In this document: piece by piece, positions 23,285 to 36,299 of the stretch
Layout: each line of letters begins with the position of its first letter
How positions within the stretch are numbered: position 1 is the first letter of the stretch
Source: Penaeus vannamei
Taxonomy: Eukaryota > Arthropoda > Malacostraca > Decapoda > Penaeidae
Assembly: GCF_042767895.1 (NCBI RefSeq)
Contig: NC_091560.1
Location: 32,228,296-32,292,295 of the forward strand
Direction of reading: 5' to 3'
Length of the DNA: 64,000 nucleotides
Program-made: the position numbers and the translations under genes
The notes under the pieces: model-generated
What the model saw: only the letters and a program-made list of their open reading frames with translations
What the model was told of the DNA's origin: nothing
The model's database searches: none

Positions 23285-25028
23285 TTAATTGATGTGAGAG
23301 TGAAACGAATTTGTATATATCTATATTGAAGCGCTTATTTCCAATGTTTGTTTTTCTTTTTTCTTTCTTTCTTTTCTATGATAATTATCACTGGGTCATT
23401 ACAGGAGGGAGTGCAAACTTATGATAGTTTTGTATTTCAGTAATGTTATTAGGGAATGTTCATGATCCGCCTGTTCTCAAAACGCATTCATATTTTGTAT
23501 TATTACTATAATATTGCATTTATCTTTCACGGGATTAGTTTTTTATCAACTGTAATTCAATTCCTGGCATAGGTCAACAGGCTAGTTCACGTGGCCTGTT
23601 TTGACAGCCTGTAAGGGTATAACAATATGAACAAATTTGATTCACTATAAGAATACTATGATAATGACGAACGTGTCTTTTATTCTTTTATCTCTCCTTC
23701 TCCTCCTTTATCATGAAAATAACAATTGTTTAACAAATGTTATAAGTATAATAATTATCATAACTTGCCCTTATCATAATCACAATCATTAATATAATAC
23801 CAATGATACTGCTGTTGTTCCGCATAAAAAAATTCAACCTCGTTGCTTTCAGCCTGAACTATAGATAAAATTACTATTACTATGTTTCGTGTGTACACAG
23901 CGAAATTGATTATGTTGTATTATCAAGGACAACATCTGGGTGTATTGATTTGGCGGTAAAGACTTTCCAAGTTAAGATTACGTGATTAGCAAAACTGTTC
24001 TCTGTTGGTGTTGCAAACTGTTACCCGAATTTGTATCTATGCATATAAGATGCGCCTACCTATTTCCTGTGTTGTTTGTCTTTTTCTTTTCTATGATAAT
24101 TTTCACTGGGTCATTACCGGGGGGGGGGGGTACATAATTGTTATAATTTTGTTTTTCACTGATGTTATTAGGGGAATTTTCATGATCTGCCTCTTTTCAC
24201 AACGCATTCATATTCAGTACTATTACAAAATTGTATTTAGCTTTTGCTTTTTTTTATTTCCACATCAATTGCAAATCCTGGCCAAGGTCAACACGCTAGT
24301 TCACGTGGCGTGTTTGGACGGTCTGGAACGGTGTGTTAATGTGAACAAATTTGATACACCATAAAATACTACGATAATGACGAACGTCTGTCTTGTATTC
24401 TCCTTTTCTCACTTTCTCTTCCCTCCCTCTCTCTTTTTTATTCTCTTTCTCTTCCCTCTCTCTCATCCTCTCCGCCCTTATCAGGAAAACAATAATCGTC
24501 TCTCAAATGTTATATATATCATAAATATAACACCATTATCGCAATTACAATCACTGAGATAACATTTAGTGATGATGATCCTGCTGCTGTTAATCTTTGC
24601 TAAAATTCTTACTCATATATTCTCGAACGCCTTGCTAACTGAATGCAGAATTGCCTCTTACACTTCGCCATAGGTCTTAAAGCCTGCAAAAGCTGTGTAG
24701 TGTTTATGAACCCTGCTGTGTGCGGGGTTTGCTTTCACCTTGAACTCTAGATGAGATTACAGTTGCCATGTTCCGTGTGTACCCAACGAAGATAAACATT
24801 CCCTTTAATCGAGAATAACTCCTTCCGGGTATATTGATACACCGTTTGACACGTTCCAAATAAAGAGTAGGTGATTAGCACAACTTTGCGGGTAACAACG
24901 GTACCCTGTCCACAGTGTGATACTTTTTTATAGCGATTATATATATTAATAATGGTAGTGCTTATAAAGGGAATAAATGTAGGCAGTGGAAATATAGGTA
25001 ATAAAATTATGTAAAAATTAGATTAATA

Positions 25029-25045
25029 GTCCATGTCAGAATTTG
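25029..25045 (-). pseudogene. 3' remnant of a tRNA at an inversion joint
   Basis: The tRNA 3' end (GTCC start on the plus strand, read as GGAC 3' end on the minus) runs to the T loop and stops where the sequence switches to the plus-oriented block. It is the reverse complement of the joints at 3934 and 44199. Confidence 0.55.
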
Positions 25046-25484
25046 TTATTTTCATGATAAAGAAGGAGAAAGAAAGAGAATAACAGACATGTTCGTCCTT
25101 ACCTTAGTATTTTTATTGTGTATCAAATTTGTTCATATCAACATATCCTTACAGACTGTCTGAACAAGCCACGTGAGCTAGCGTGTCGACCGAGGCCAGG
25201 ATTTGCAATTGATATCACAGTAATGCCGCATAAAATAAATATCATATTCTTGTAATAGTACTGCATATGAAAGCGTTTTGAAAACAGGCGGATCATGAAA
25301 ATTCTCTCAATAACATTACTGAAACAAAATTATAATAATCTTATACTCCCTCCTGTAAGTAGCCAGTGATAATAATCATAGTAAAGAAATAAATTAGAAG
25401 AGAAAGACAGACAAATAACATAAGAAATAGGAAGGCGCTCTCATAAGCATATATATAAATTCGTTTTACCTTCATGTCTTGTAA

Positions 25485-25555
25485 GTCTCCGTGGTGTAGT
25501 GGATAGCATGACTGCCTCTTAATCAGTAGACTTGGGTTCAAATCCTGACGGAGCC
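25485..25555 (+). tRNA. tRNA-like gene, family A'', anticodon CTT
   Basis: Copy of 18231 with one more change, C50 to T in the T stem (T-G pair kept). The 3' strand is CGGAGCC, loop CTCTTAA and box A intact. A TATATATAAATTCG element lies upstream. Confidence 0.66.
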
Positions 25556-26464
25556 TAACATACATACACTTTTAAAACTATTTTCAAACGTTAAGATTTT
25601 ATTTTCAGCGAAATTGTTACCATACACGATCGCCTACAAAATGTCAGACTGTGAACGGGGTTCTTCTCTACTTGCTAATGAATATTACATTTCACTTGCC
25701 ACTCACGAGTGCTTCGGAAAAACGACTTTCTCACTCCATACACTTGTTTTCCTCGAGTTAGTAAAGTGCAAACGGGAAGTTGCATTTTTGTATAACGTGT
25801 ATTTGTATAGAAAAATATATTTGAATGTATATGGAAAGATATTGATTTATAATAAACATAAATTTATTTAAATCTTACACGTCAAATCAGTAAACACCCA
25901 ATGTTGTCCTCGATAATATAGCTTAGTTAATTTCGTTGTTTATACACGAAACATGGTAATTGTAATTTTATCTGGAGTTCAAGCTTAAAGCAACCGGGTT
26001 CATAGTTGGATATTCAGCCATGGATCATATCAAAACTATTAACCAGTGTATTGTGAAAACTACTGAATTCAATACAGTTTTTGTAGGTTACGACAAGACC
26101 TATGACTAAGTTTATGAGGCAATTCTACTTCCAGTGAGCTAGTAAATCGTACACGAATACATATTAGTGAGAATTTTTACACAGAAACAAAAGCCGTAAC
26201 ATTATTATTATCATTATGGCATTAGCAAATTGCAGTAATTATTATGGTGATAATATGAACAGTTTTTCTTTGACAATTACAGTTATTTTTAAAATGAAAA
26301 GGGAGACTGAAAAGAAAGAGATTGAAAGACATTCGTCCTTTTTGTTTTGTTTTGTTTTTCATGGTAGATTTGAAACAATTCACGATTTATTTTTTTATTG
26401 AGAGAGATGACAGAACGAGATAGATGAAATGTTTTTTTATATTTCAAAGGATACATTTTTCTTA

Positions 26465-26533
26465 AATAGTTATGTAGTGGATGGCATGTCTGCCTCTGAA
26501 ACAGTAGACTCGGTTTCAAATCTTTATGTGGAC
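26465..26533 (+). pseudogene. tRNA pseudogene, family C, anticodon CTG
   Basis: Missing part of the 5' acceptor strand, as at 7832. D stem reads ATGGCATG. Loop CTCTGAA (CTG). The T arm has GGTTTCAAATC, a broken box B. T6 remains at 26546-26551. Confidence 0.58.
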
Positions 26534-27394
26534 TATTAATCTACCTTTTTTCACACCAATATTTTTACTGCAAACATTTATTACTATGCACTCACTACTA
26601 TTATTACTATGTGTAATCATTATAGAATAGTACCAGACTGTGAACAAGGAGCTGTCGACCGTTTATGTTTTTGGTTCCTACAAATGCTCTTCTCATTTCG
26701 TTTTTTAGTTTTCATCTATTAACTACAGTACATTTGGGAAATATCACTTTTCTATTATATGCGAATTTCTCTAAAATAAACGATGGCAACTTGCATTAAT
26801 ACTTGACAATTTATAATTAAACTAACTTGGAATTTCATTATGTCTACATCGGCGCGCACAGGTTGAGGACACTTACTCGCAAATAATCTTCATTTGGAAA
26901 GTCTCAGCCGCCATATCACTGCACCCAGAAAGAGTTGTCCTCGATAAAATAGCATAATTTCGCTGTGTACACACGAAACATGGTAATTCTAAGTTGAAGC
27001 TGAAGGCAACCGGGTTCATGGTTGGATATACAGGAATGGATCATACCCACACCATTAGCCAGTGTATTGAGAAATCACTGAATTCAGTAGAACTACAGTC
27101 TTTGTAGATTACAATAAATCTGTTATTAAGTATACGTGGCAACTCTACTTTCAGTGAGTGCGAAGCGGAAAAGAAAGACATTCGTCCTTATTGTATTCTT
27201 TTCCAGAGTTAATTTGAAACAATTCACGATTCAGTTTAAATTCTTATTGTGACTGTTAGCTTTCCATCTTTGTGTAAATGAGAACAGACTAAAATATAGA
27301 GACATAAAAGGGACGAGAGGCAGACAGACAGAGATATAAGAACAAGGTAGGTGCAATTTATATTATTTCAGAGGATTTTTTTTCTAAAATATTA

Positions 27395-27465
27395 GTTCCT
27401 GTTATGGAGTGAATACCATGACTACCTCTGAAACAGTAGACTCGGGTTCAAATCGTGATGGGGAC
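27395..27465 (+). tRNA. tRNA-like locus, family C', anticodon CTG
   Basis: Acceptor GTTCCTG/TGGGGAC pairs along all seven positions with G-U pairs. Loop CTCTGAA gives CTG (Gln). The anticodon stem is weak, with mismatches at 30-40 and 31-39. Box A (TTATGGAGTGA) is far from consensus; box B GGTTCAAATCG is good. T7 lies at 27479-27485. Likely non-functional or weak. Confidence 0.48.
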
Positions 27466-28665
27466 TATTGATCTACAGTTTTTTTCTCACCCATATATTT
27501 ACAGCCTACATTTATTACTTTTACAATCACTACTATTATTGCTATGCATAATCGTAATAGAATAGTATTAGACTGTGAACAAGGTACCGTCGGAGGTTAT
27601 ATTTTGTTGTTGCTACCCACAAATGGTCTTCTTAATCCCTAGTTTAGCTTTCATCTAGTAACTACAGTACATTTGTGAATTATCACTTTCCTAATCACTT
27701 TGGAACATGTCAGACGGATCATGAGAATTATTTTAATTATATTACTGAAACACAAGGTTAAAAAAGAGACAGGTAGGCGCTGCTATTTGCATTAATAGAA
27801 ATTCGTTTGACTGAGATTTCAATAAAGTTTCGCCACAATATAAACATCTAAGGAGTGCTAATCACCTAATCTTAATTTGAAACGTGTCACGTGGTATATC
27901 ATTTCACCCGGAAGGAGTTTATTTTGTGTACACACGCAACATGGTAACTGGAATTTTATCTATAGTTCAAGGTGAAAGCAAACCACGCACACAATAGGGT
28001 TCATAAACACTCTAGGTTTCGTAGGCTATGATAAGATCTAATATGAAGTGCGAGAAAAATACTGCACTCAGTGAAATAGCAAGGCTTTCGAAAATATATA
28101 AGTGAATTTTTTTACAAAACCAATCAACAGCAGTATCATCATTAAAGTGTTATTATAATTATTGGCATTAAGATAATGGCAAGTTTTAATAATAATTGTT
28201 ATATATATAACATTTCTTAGACAATTATCTTCATTATAAGGGAAGAGAGAGGGAAGAGAAAGAGAATATAAAAGAGAGAGAGGGAGGGAAGAGAAAGTGA
28301 GTAAAAGGGAAGTAAAGTGAGAGAAAGAACAGACGTTTGTCATTTCCAAAGTATTTTATGGTATATCAATTTTGTTCACATTAACAAACCCTTGCAGACT
28401 CAAAACACGCCACGTGAACTAGCGTCTTGACCTAGGCCAGGATTTACAACTGATAACAAAGTAATCCGCAAAAGAATAAGACAACATTCTTGTAAAAGTA
28501 CTGAATATGAATGCGTTTTGAAAACGGGCGGATCATGAAAATTCCCCTAATAACTTTACTGAAAAACAAAATTATAATTTTGTACTCTTGTAATGACCCA
28601 GTGATAATTTTCATATGAAAGAAAGAAAAGGACAAACAGGAAATAAGTAGGCGTTCCTATAGGCA

Positions 28666-28675
28666 TATATAAAAA
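28666..28675 (+). promoter_or_regulatory. TATA-like element upstream of the 28699 tRNA
   Basis: TATATAAAAA followed by TTCATTT lies 24-33 nt before the tRNA 5' end, the clearest TATA box of the family A copies. Confidence 0.45.
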
Positions 28676-28698
28676 TTCATTTAACCACTATCATCTAA

Positions 28699-28769
28699 GT
28701 CTCCGTGGTGTAGTGGATAGCATGACTGCCTCTTAATCAGTAGACTCGGGTTCAAATCCTGACGGAGAC
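28699..28769 (+). tRNA. tRNA-like gene, family A, anticodon CTT
   Basis: Consensus copy: perfect acceptor, TGGTGTAGTGG, CTCTTAA, GGTTCAAATCC, T after C72, T5 about 16-20 nt downstream and a TATA box at 28666. It lies about 450 bp before the family B gene at 29223 on the same strand. Confidence 0.73.
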
Positions 28770-29222
28770 TAACAGACAAACACTTTTTCAATTATTTTCG
28801 AACTCATATTACATTTTTAAGATTTTATTTTCAGTGTAAATATTATTGTACTATAATCGTCTATAAAATATCAGACAATGGAAGGGATTCTTCTCTACTT
28901 ACCACTGAATGTTTCATTTCACTTGCCATTCACGAATGCGACGGAAAAACGTTCTCACTCCATATTTTAGCTTACCTTGAGTTACTAAGCATTTTTGTTT
29001 AAGGTGTATTTTTTATAGAATGACCGGATCGGCGCGTTACAGGTTGAACACACGACCGAAAAAAAGGTTTGCTAATCACCTAATCTTAATCAGGGAAAGT
29101 TACAGACACCATATCAGTACACCTAGAAGTTGTCCTCGATAATACAAGTTAATTTTGCTGTGTACATACGAAGCATGGTAATGGTATTTTATTTTATATA
29201 CACCATTAACCGCAATTTAGAA

Positions 29223-29293
29223 GTTTCTGTGGTGTAATGGATAGCATGACTGTCTCCTAATCAGTAGACTCGGGTTCAAATTCTAACGGAAAC
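29223..29293 (+). tRNA. tRNA-like gene, family B, anticodon CCT
   Basis: Acceptor GTTTCTG/CGGAAAC fully paired with one T-G. Box A is TGGTGTAATGG. Loop CTCCTAA gives CCT. The T stem has one mismatch (50-64) and box B reads GGTTCAAATTC. 31-39 is T-T. TTTT occurs about 28 nt downstream. Confidence 0.58.
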
Positions 29294-31323
29294 TATGGAT
29301 GTTCTCTTTAAAATTTTCAAATCAATATTTTCTCTGCATACATTTTATTGCTTTCTTAATCACTAATTAATTAATAATTAATGTTCGTAATTGTTCCAGA
29401 ATAGTGCCAGACTATTAACAGGGACTATGATCTTACCTTCTAGCGTTATAGTTTACTGTTGCTGCCCACGAATGATAGAGAAAAATGCTTTTCTCAATTC
29501 CTATTTGATCTCTGATCTACACTAATGTCGAAAATTTACATTATTGTATTAGATGTAAATTTCTCTAATAAGAGCGATGGAAATGTATATTAAGACATAT
29601 CAATTAGCTTTTTTGGAATTAGATTACGTCTGCCACAAGTTGAGGACACTTCCCCGTAAACATATCTAATCACTAGTGCTAATCACCTAATCTTAATTTG
29701 GAAAGTCTCGCATATCAGTACATCCAGGATATAAAACACACTCATTTTCCCTGTGTACACACGGAGCATGGTGATTATAATTTTACTTCGACTTGAATCA
29801 AATCCGGATCGGCGCGTCACAAGTGGAACACACCGGCCGGAAAAAAGGTTTGCTAATCACCTAATCTTAATCTGGAAAGTTACAAACACCATATCAGTAC
29901 ACCCAGAAGTTGTCCTCGATTATATAGCATAGTTAATGTTATCTAGAGTTCAAGCTGAGGCAATCGGGTTCATATTGGATATTCAGCCATGTATCATATC
30001 CACTACAATGACCAGTGTATTGAGAGAACCAATGAATTCAGTAGAACACTAGTTTTTGTAGGTCGTGATATGACCCAAGACAGTGCAAGAGGCAATTGTT
30101 CTTCCAGTGAGCTAGTAAGGCGTACACGAATACATATTAGTGGGGATTTTTACACAGAGGGACAACAGCATTAACATATTGTTATCATGATTATAGTCAT
30201 TACGGCAATAGCAAATTGCGATAACGATAATGATAATAATATGAACAATATTTTTTGACAATTATGATAACTGAAGAGGGAGAAGGAAAAGAAAGATAAT
30301 GAAAGACATTTAACGTAATCTTTTTTATAGTTAATTTGGAACACTTCAAACAACGGGGTTCTTCTCTACTTACCACTGAATGTTTGATTTCACTTGCCAC
30401 TCACGAATGCTACGGAAAAACGCTCTTCTCACTCCATATCTTTGCTGTGCTCGAGTTAGTATAATACAAATGGGAAGTTACATTTTTTGCATAAAGTGCA
30501 CTTGTATAGAATGATAAATCGAAAGATATCTATTTATAATGAACCTAAATTTGTTTAAATTAGGTCCGGATCGGAGCGTCACAGGTTGAAGACACCGACC
30601 GAAAAAAAAGGTTTGCTAATCACCTAATCCTAATTTGGAAAGTCTCAAACGCCATATCAGTACACCCAAAAGTTGTCCTCGATAATATAGCTTAGTAGAT
30701 TTCGCTGTGTGCACACGAAACATGGTAGTTGTAATTTTATCTAGAGTTCAAGCTGAAAGCAACAGGGTTCATTCAGAGTTTGAAATTCAGCCATGGAGCA
30801 TATCAAAACTATTAACCAGTGTATTGAGAAAACTGCTGAATTCAATACAGTTTTTGTAGTGTAAAAGGCAATTCTACTTTTAGTGAGCTAGTAAAGCGTA
30901 TACGAATACTTAATAGTGAGACTTTTTACACAGAGACAACAGCAGTAACATTATTATTATCATGATTATTATCATTATGGCAATAGCAAATTACAGTAAC
31001 TATTATGGTGATGATATGAACAGTATTTTTTGACAATTACAGTTATTTTTATAATGAAGAGGGAGACTGAAAAGAAAGAGAATGAAAGACATTCGTCCTT
31101 TTTGTTTTGTTTTGTTTTCATGGTAGATTTGAAACAGTTCACGATTTAATTTCCATTGTGGCTTTTACTATTCCATCTTTGTATAAAGGAGAATAGACTA
31201 AAATATAGACATCATAAAAGGGACGCGAGGCAAAGAGACAGATAGACAGACAGACAGACAGAGATGGAAGAACGAGGGAGATGAAATGTTTTTATATTTC
31301 AAACGATACATTTTTCTTAAATA

Positions 31324-31394
31324 GTTCGTGTTATGTAGTGGATAGCATGTCTGCCTCTGAAACAGTAGACTCGGGTTCAAATCTTTATGTGGAC
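31324..31394 (+). tRNA. tRNA-like locus, family C, anticodon CTG
   Basis: One of the most complete family C copies. Acceptor GTTCGTG/TGTGGAC pairs through several G-U. Loop CTCTGAA (CTG). Box A TTATGTAGTGG is degraded, box B GGTTCAAATCT acceptable. T stem mismatch at 50-64. The downstream tract is CTCTCTTC, so the usual T6 of family C is broken. Confidence 0.48.
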
Positions 31395-32586
31395 TATTAA
31401 TCTACCTCTCTTCACACCAATATTTTTACTCTATACATTACTATGCACTCACTACTATTATTACCATGTGTAATCGTTATAGAATAGTACCAGACTGTGA
31501 ACAAGGGGCTGTCGACCGTTAATGTTTTTGGTTCCTACAAATACTCTTCTCAATTCGTTTTTTAGCTTTCATCTATTAACTACAGTACATTTGGGAAATA
31601 TCACTTTTCTATTATATGCGAATTTCTCTAAAATAAACGATGGCAACTTGCATTAATACTTGACAATTTATAATTAAACTAACTTGGAATTTCATTGTCT
31701 ACATCGGCGCGCACAGGTTGAGGACACTTACTCGCAAACATCTAAGGAGTGCTAATCACCTAATCTTAATTTGGAACGTGTCACGTGGTATATCATTTCA
31801 CCCGGAAGGAGCTTATTTTGTGTACACACGCAACATGGTACTGTAATTTTATCAATAGTTCAAGGTGAAAGCAAACCACGCACACAATAGGGTTCATAAA
31901 CACTATAGGTTTCGTAGGCTATGATAAGACCTGTGGCGAAGTGCAAGAGAAATTCTGCATTCAGTGAAATAGCAGGGCGTTCGCGAATATATATGAGTGA
32001 GAATTTTTACAAAGCCTAACAACAGCAGTATCATCATAAGTGTTATTATAATGCTTGTCATTAAGATAATGGCAAGATATAATAATAATTGTTGTATATA
32101 TAACATTTGTTAGACAATTATCTTCATCATAAGGGAGGAGAGAGAGAGGGAAGAGAAAGAGAATAACAGAGAGAGAGGGAGGGAGGAGAAAGTGAGAAAA
32201 AGGGAAGAGAAAGGACAGACGTTTGTCATTACCAAAGTATTTTTATGGTGTATTAAATTTGTTCACATTAACATACACTTACAGACTCAAAACACGCCAC
32301 GTGAACTAGCGTGTTGACCTAGGCCAGGATTTACAACTGATACCAAAGTAATTCCGCAAAAGAATAAGACAACATTCTTGTAAAAGGACTGAATATGAAT
32401 GCGTTTTGAAAACGGGCGGATCATGAAAATTCCCCAAATAACTTCACTGAAAAACAAAATTATAATTTTGTACTCTTGTAATGACCCAGTGATAATTTTC
32501 ATATGAAAGAAAGAAAAGGACAAACATAGGAAATAAGTAGGCGTTCCTATATGCATATTTAAATTCGTTTAACTTTCACCATCTAA

Positions 32587-32657
32587 GTCTCCGTGGTGTA
32601 GTGGATAGCATGACTGCCTCTTAATCAGTAGACTCGGGTTCAAACCCTGACGGAGAC
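32587..32657 (+). tRNA. tRNA-like gene, family A, anticodon CTT
   Basis: Same as 9090, including GGTTCAAACCC in box B and a T8 run shortly downstream. It sits just before the + to - joint at about 32993, as 9090 does before 9492. Confidence 0.7.
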
Positions 32658-34505
32658 ATACTCATATCCTTTTTTTTATTATTATTATTTTCGAACTCAT
32701 ATATTTTTTTAGATTTTATTTTCAGTGCAAATGTTATTGTGACATAATCGTCTATAAAATGTCAGACAGTGGAAGAGGTTCTTCTCTACTTACCACTGAA
32801 TGCTTAATTTCACTTGCCATTCACGAATGCTACGGAAAAACGTTCTCACTCCATATTTTAGCTTACCTTGAGTTACTAAGCATTTTTGTATAAGGTGTAT
32901 TTTTAAAAAAATGACCAGATTGGCGCGTCACAGATTGAACACATAACCGAAAAAAAAAGTTTGCTAATCACCTAGCTTTACTTAGGAAAGTTTCAACTTT
33001 CATTATCTTACTTTTCCGTCTCCCTCTTCAGTAATCATAATTGTCAAAAAATATTGTTCATATTATTATCATTATAGTTATTTATATCCAATATGAACCC
33101 GATTATATAGCATTAACTATGCTATATAATCGAGGACAACTGGGTGTACTGATATGGTGTTTGTAACTTTCCAGATTAAGATTAGGTGATTAGCAAACCT
33201 TATTTTTTCGGTTGGTGTCTTCAACCTGTGACGTGCCGATCTGGACCTATTTTAAACAAATTTAGGTTCATTATAAATAGATATCTTTCCATTTATCATT
33301 CTATACAAGTGCACGTTATGCAAAAAATGTAACGTTCCATTCGTACTATAGTAACTCGAGCAAAGCAAAGATATGGAGTGAGAAGAGCGTTTTTCCGTAG
33401 CATTCGTGAGTGGCAAGTGAAATCAAACATTCAGTGGTAAGTAGAAAAGAACCCCGTTGTTTGAAGTGTTTCAAATTAACTATAGAAAAGACTACGTTAA
33501 ATGTCTTTCATTATCTTTCTTTTCCGTGTCCCTCTTCAGGAATCATAATTGTCAAAAAATATTGTTCATATTATTATCATTATAGTTATTGCAATTTGCT
33601 ATTGCCGTAATGACTATAATCATGATAACAATAATGTTAATGCTGTTGTCCCTGTGTAAAAATCCTCACTAATATGTATTCGTGTACGCCTTACTAGCTC
33701 ACTGGAAGAACAATTGCCTCTTGCACTGTCATGGGTCATATCACAACCTACAAAAACTAGTGTTCTACTGAATTCATTGGTTCTCTCAATACACTGGTCA
33801 ATGTAGTGGATATGATCCAGTATCCACTATGAACCCGATTGCTTCAGCTTGAACTCTAGATAACATTAACTATGCTATATAATCGAGGTCAACTTCTGGG
33901 TGTACTGATATGGTGTTTGTAGCTTTCCAGATTAAGATTAGGTGATTAGCAAACCTTTTTTCCGGTCGGTGTGTTCCACTTGTGACGCGCCGATCCGGAT
34001 TTGATTTAAGTCGAAGTAAAATCATAATTACCAAGCTCCGTGTGTACACAGGGAAAATGAGTATGGTTTAGATCCTTCTGGATGTACTGATATGCGAGAC
34101 TTTCCAAATTAAGATTAGGTGATTAGCACTAGCGATTAGAAATGTTTACGGGGAAGTGTCCTCAACTTGTGGCAGACGTAATCTAATTCCAACCAAGCTA
34201 ATTGATATGTCTTAATATACATTTCCATCGCTCTTACTATGGAAATTTACATCTAATACAATAATGTCAATTTCCAACATTAGTGTAGATCAAAGATCAA
34301 ATAGGAATTGAGAAAAGCATTTTTCTCTATCATTCGTGGGCAGCAACAGTAAACTATAACGCTAGAAGGTAAGCTCAAAGTCCCTGTTCATAGTCTGGCA
34401 CTATTCTGGAACAATTACGAACATTAATAACAACAGTGATTATGAAAGCAATAAAATGTATGCAGAGAAAATATTGATTTGAAAATTTTAAAGAGAACAT
34501 CCATA

Positions 34506-34576
34506 GTTTCAGTCAGGATTTGAACCCGAGTGTACTGATTAGGAGACAGTCATGCTATCCATTACACCACAAAAAC
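34506..34576 (-). tRNA. tRNA-like locus, family B, anticodon CCT
   Basis: Loop CTCCTAA. Acceptor GTTTTTG against CTGAAAC has one mismatch. T stem base 50 is changed on the 5' side (the ACTCGGG run reads ACACTCGGG). Box A is TGGTGTAATGG and box B GGTTCAAATCC. Counterpart of 699. Confidence 0.55.
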
Positions 34577-35023
34577 TACTAAACATTATTGTGGTTAATG
34601 GTGTACATAAAATAAAATACCATTACCATGCTTCGTATGTACACAGTGAAATAAACTTGTATTATCGAGGACAACTTCTAGGTGTACTAATATGGAGATT
34701 GGAACTTTCCTAAGTAAAGTTAGGTGATTAGCAAACCTTTTTTTCCGGTCATGTGTTCAATCTGTGACGCGCCGATCCGGTCATTCTATAAAAAATACAC
34801 CTTATACAATAATGCTTAAGTCAATGTAAGCTAAAATATGGAGTGAGAACGTTTTTCCGTCGCATTCGTGAATGGCAAGTGAAATGAAACATTCAGTGGT
34901 AAGTAGAGAAGAACCTCTTCCACTGTCCATTTTATAGACGATTATGTCACAATAACAATTGCACTGAAAATGATATTTAAAAAATATGAGTTCGAAAATA
35001 ATTTAAAAAGTGTTTGTCTGTTA

Positions 35024-35094
35024 GTCTCCGTCAGGATTTGAACCCGAGTCTACTGATTAAGAGGCAGTCATGCTATCCACTACACCACGGAGAC
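35024..35094 (-). tRNA. tRNA-like gene, family A, anticodon CTT
   Basis: Consensus family A body with all paired stems except 31-39, both promoter boxes and an A5 run on the plus strand about 18 nt before it (T5 terminator). Counterpart of 1217, but with CTT where that copy has ATT, which shows the ATT change is local. Confidence 0.72.
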
Positions 35095-36248
35095 TTAGAT
35101 GGTGGTAATTAAATAAACTTTTATATATCCATATAGGAACACTTACCTATTTCCTATGTTGTTTATCCTTCTTTCTTTCATATGAAAATTATCACTGGGT
35201 CATTACAATAGTACAAAATTATAATTAGTTATTAGTTATTAGGGGAATTTTCATGATCCGCCCGTTTTCAAAACGCATTCATATTTAGTCCTTTTACAAG
35301 AATGTTGTCTTATTCTTTTGCGGAATTACTTTGGTATCAGTTGTAAATCCTGGCCTTGGTCAAGACGCTAGTTCACGTGGCGTGTTTTGAGTCTGCAAGG
35401 GTATGTTAATGTGAACAAATTTGATACACCATAAAAATACTTTGGAAATGACAAACGTCTGTTCTTTCTCTCACTTTCTCTTCCCTCCCTCTCTCTTTTA
35501 TTCTCTTTCTCTTCCCTCTCTCCTCCCTTATAATGAAGATAATTGTCTAACAAATGTTATATATACAACAATTATTATTATAACTTGCCATTATCTTAAT
35601 GACAATCATTATAATAACACTTATGATGATACTGCTGTTGTTAGGCTTTGTAAAAATTCTCACTCATATATATTCGCGAACGCCCTGCTATTTCACTGAA
35701 TGCAGAATTTCTCTTGCACTTCGCCACAGGTCTTATCATAGCCTACGAAACCTATACAGTGTTTATGAACCCTATTGTGTGCGTGGTTTGCTTTCACCTT
35801 GAACTATTGATAAAATTCCAGTTACCATGTTGCGTGTGTACACAAAATAAACTCCTTCCGGGTGAAATGATATACCACGTGACACGTTCCTAATTAAGAT
35901 TAGGTGATTAGCACTCCTTAGATGTTTGCGAGTAAGTGTCCTCAACCTGTGCGCGCCCATGAAGACATAATGAGATTCCAAGTTAGTTTAATTATAAGTT
36001 GCCATCGCTTATTTTAAAGAAATTCGCATAAAATAGAAAAGTGATATTTCCCAAATGTACTGCAGTTAATAGATGAAAGCTAAAAACGGATTGAGAAGAG
36101 CATTTGTAGGAACCAAAAACATAACGGTCGACAGCACCCTGTTCACAGTCTGGTACTATTCTATAACGATTACACATAGTAATAATACTAGTGAGTGCAT
36201 AGTAATGTATGCAGTAAAAATATTCGTGTGAGAAAAGGTAGATTAATA

Positions 36249-36299
36249 GTCCACCGAGCCTACTGTTTCAGAGGCAGACATGCTATTCACTACATAACT
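36249..36299 (-). pseudogene. Truncated tRNA pseudogene, family C, anticodon CTG
   Basis: The T loop and 3' T stem are deleted: GTCCAC runs straight into CGAGCCTACTG. The anticodon loop (CTG) and D arm remain. The 5' acceptor is also incomplete. Confidence 0.62.

Larger units (their letters stand above)
19001..25045 (-). repeat. Array block 5, minus strand, duplicate of 12237-17855
   Basis: Loci at 19601, 20668, 21864 and 23214 match 12846, 13934, 14783 and 16109 in order, strand and decay pattern. The offset grows from 6755 to 7105 because this copy keeps the segment around 20980-21345 that block 3 lost. The tRNA-deleting joint recurs at about 24025. The rest is common spacer. Confidence 0.8.
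25046..32993 (+). repeat. Array block 6, plus strand
   Basis: Loci at 25485, 26465, 27395, 28699, 29223, 31324 and 32587. Between 29990 and 30800 lies a unit with no tRNA; a deletion joint at about 30350 (ACTTCAAACAACGGGG) removed it. The spacer otherwise holds the common core (TGCTAATCACCTAATC, for example about 30617) and the GACA-type repeat near 31237. Confidence 0.78.
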
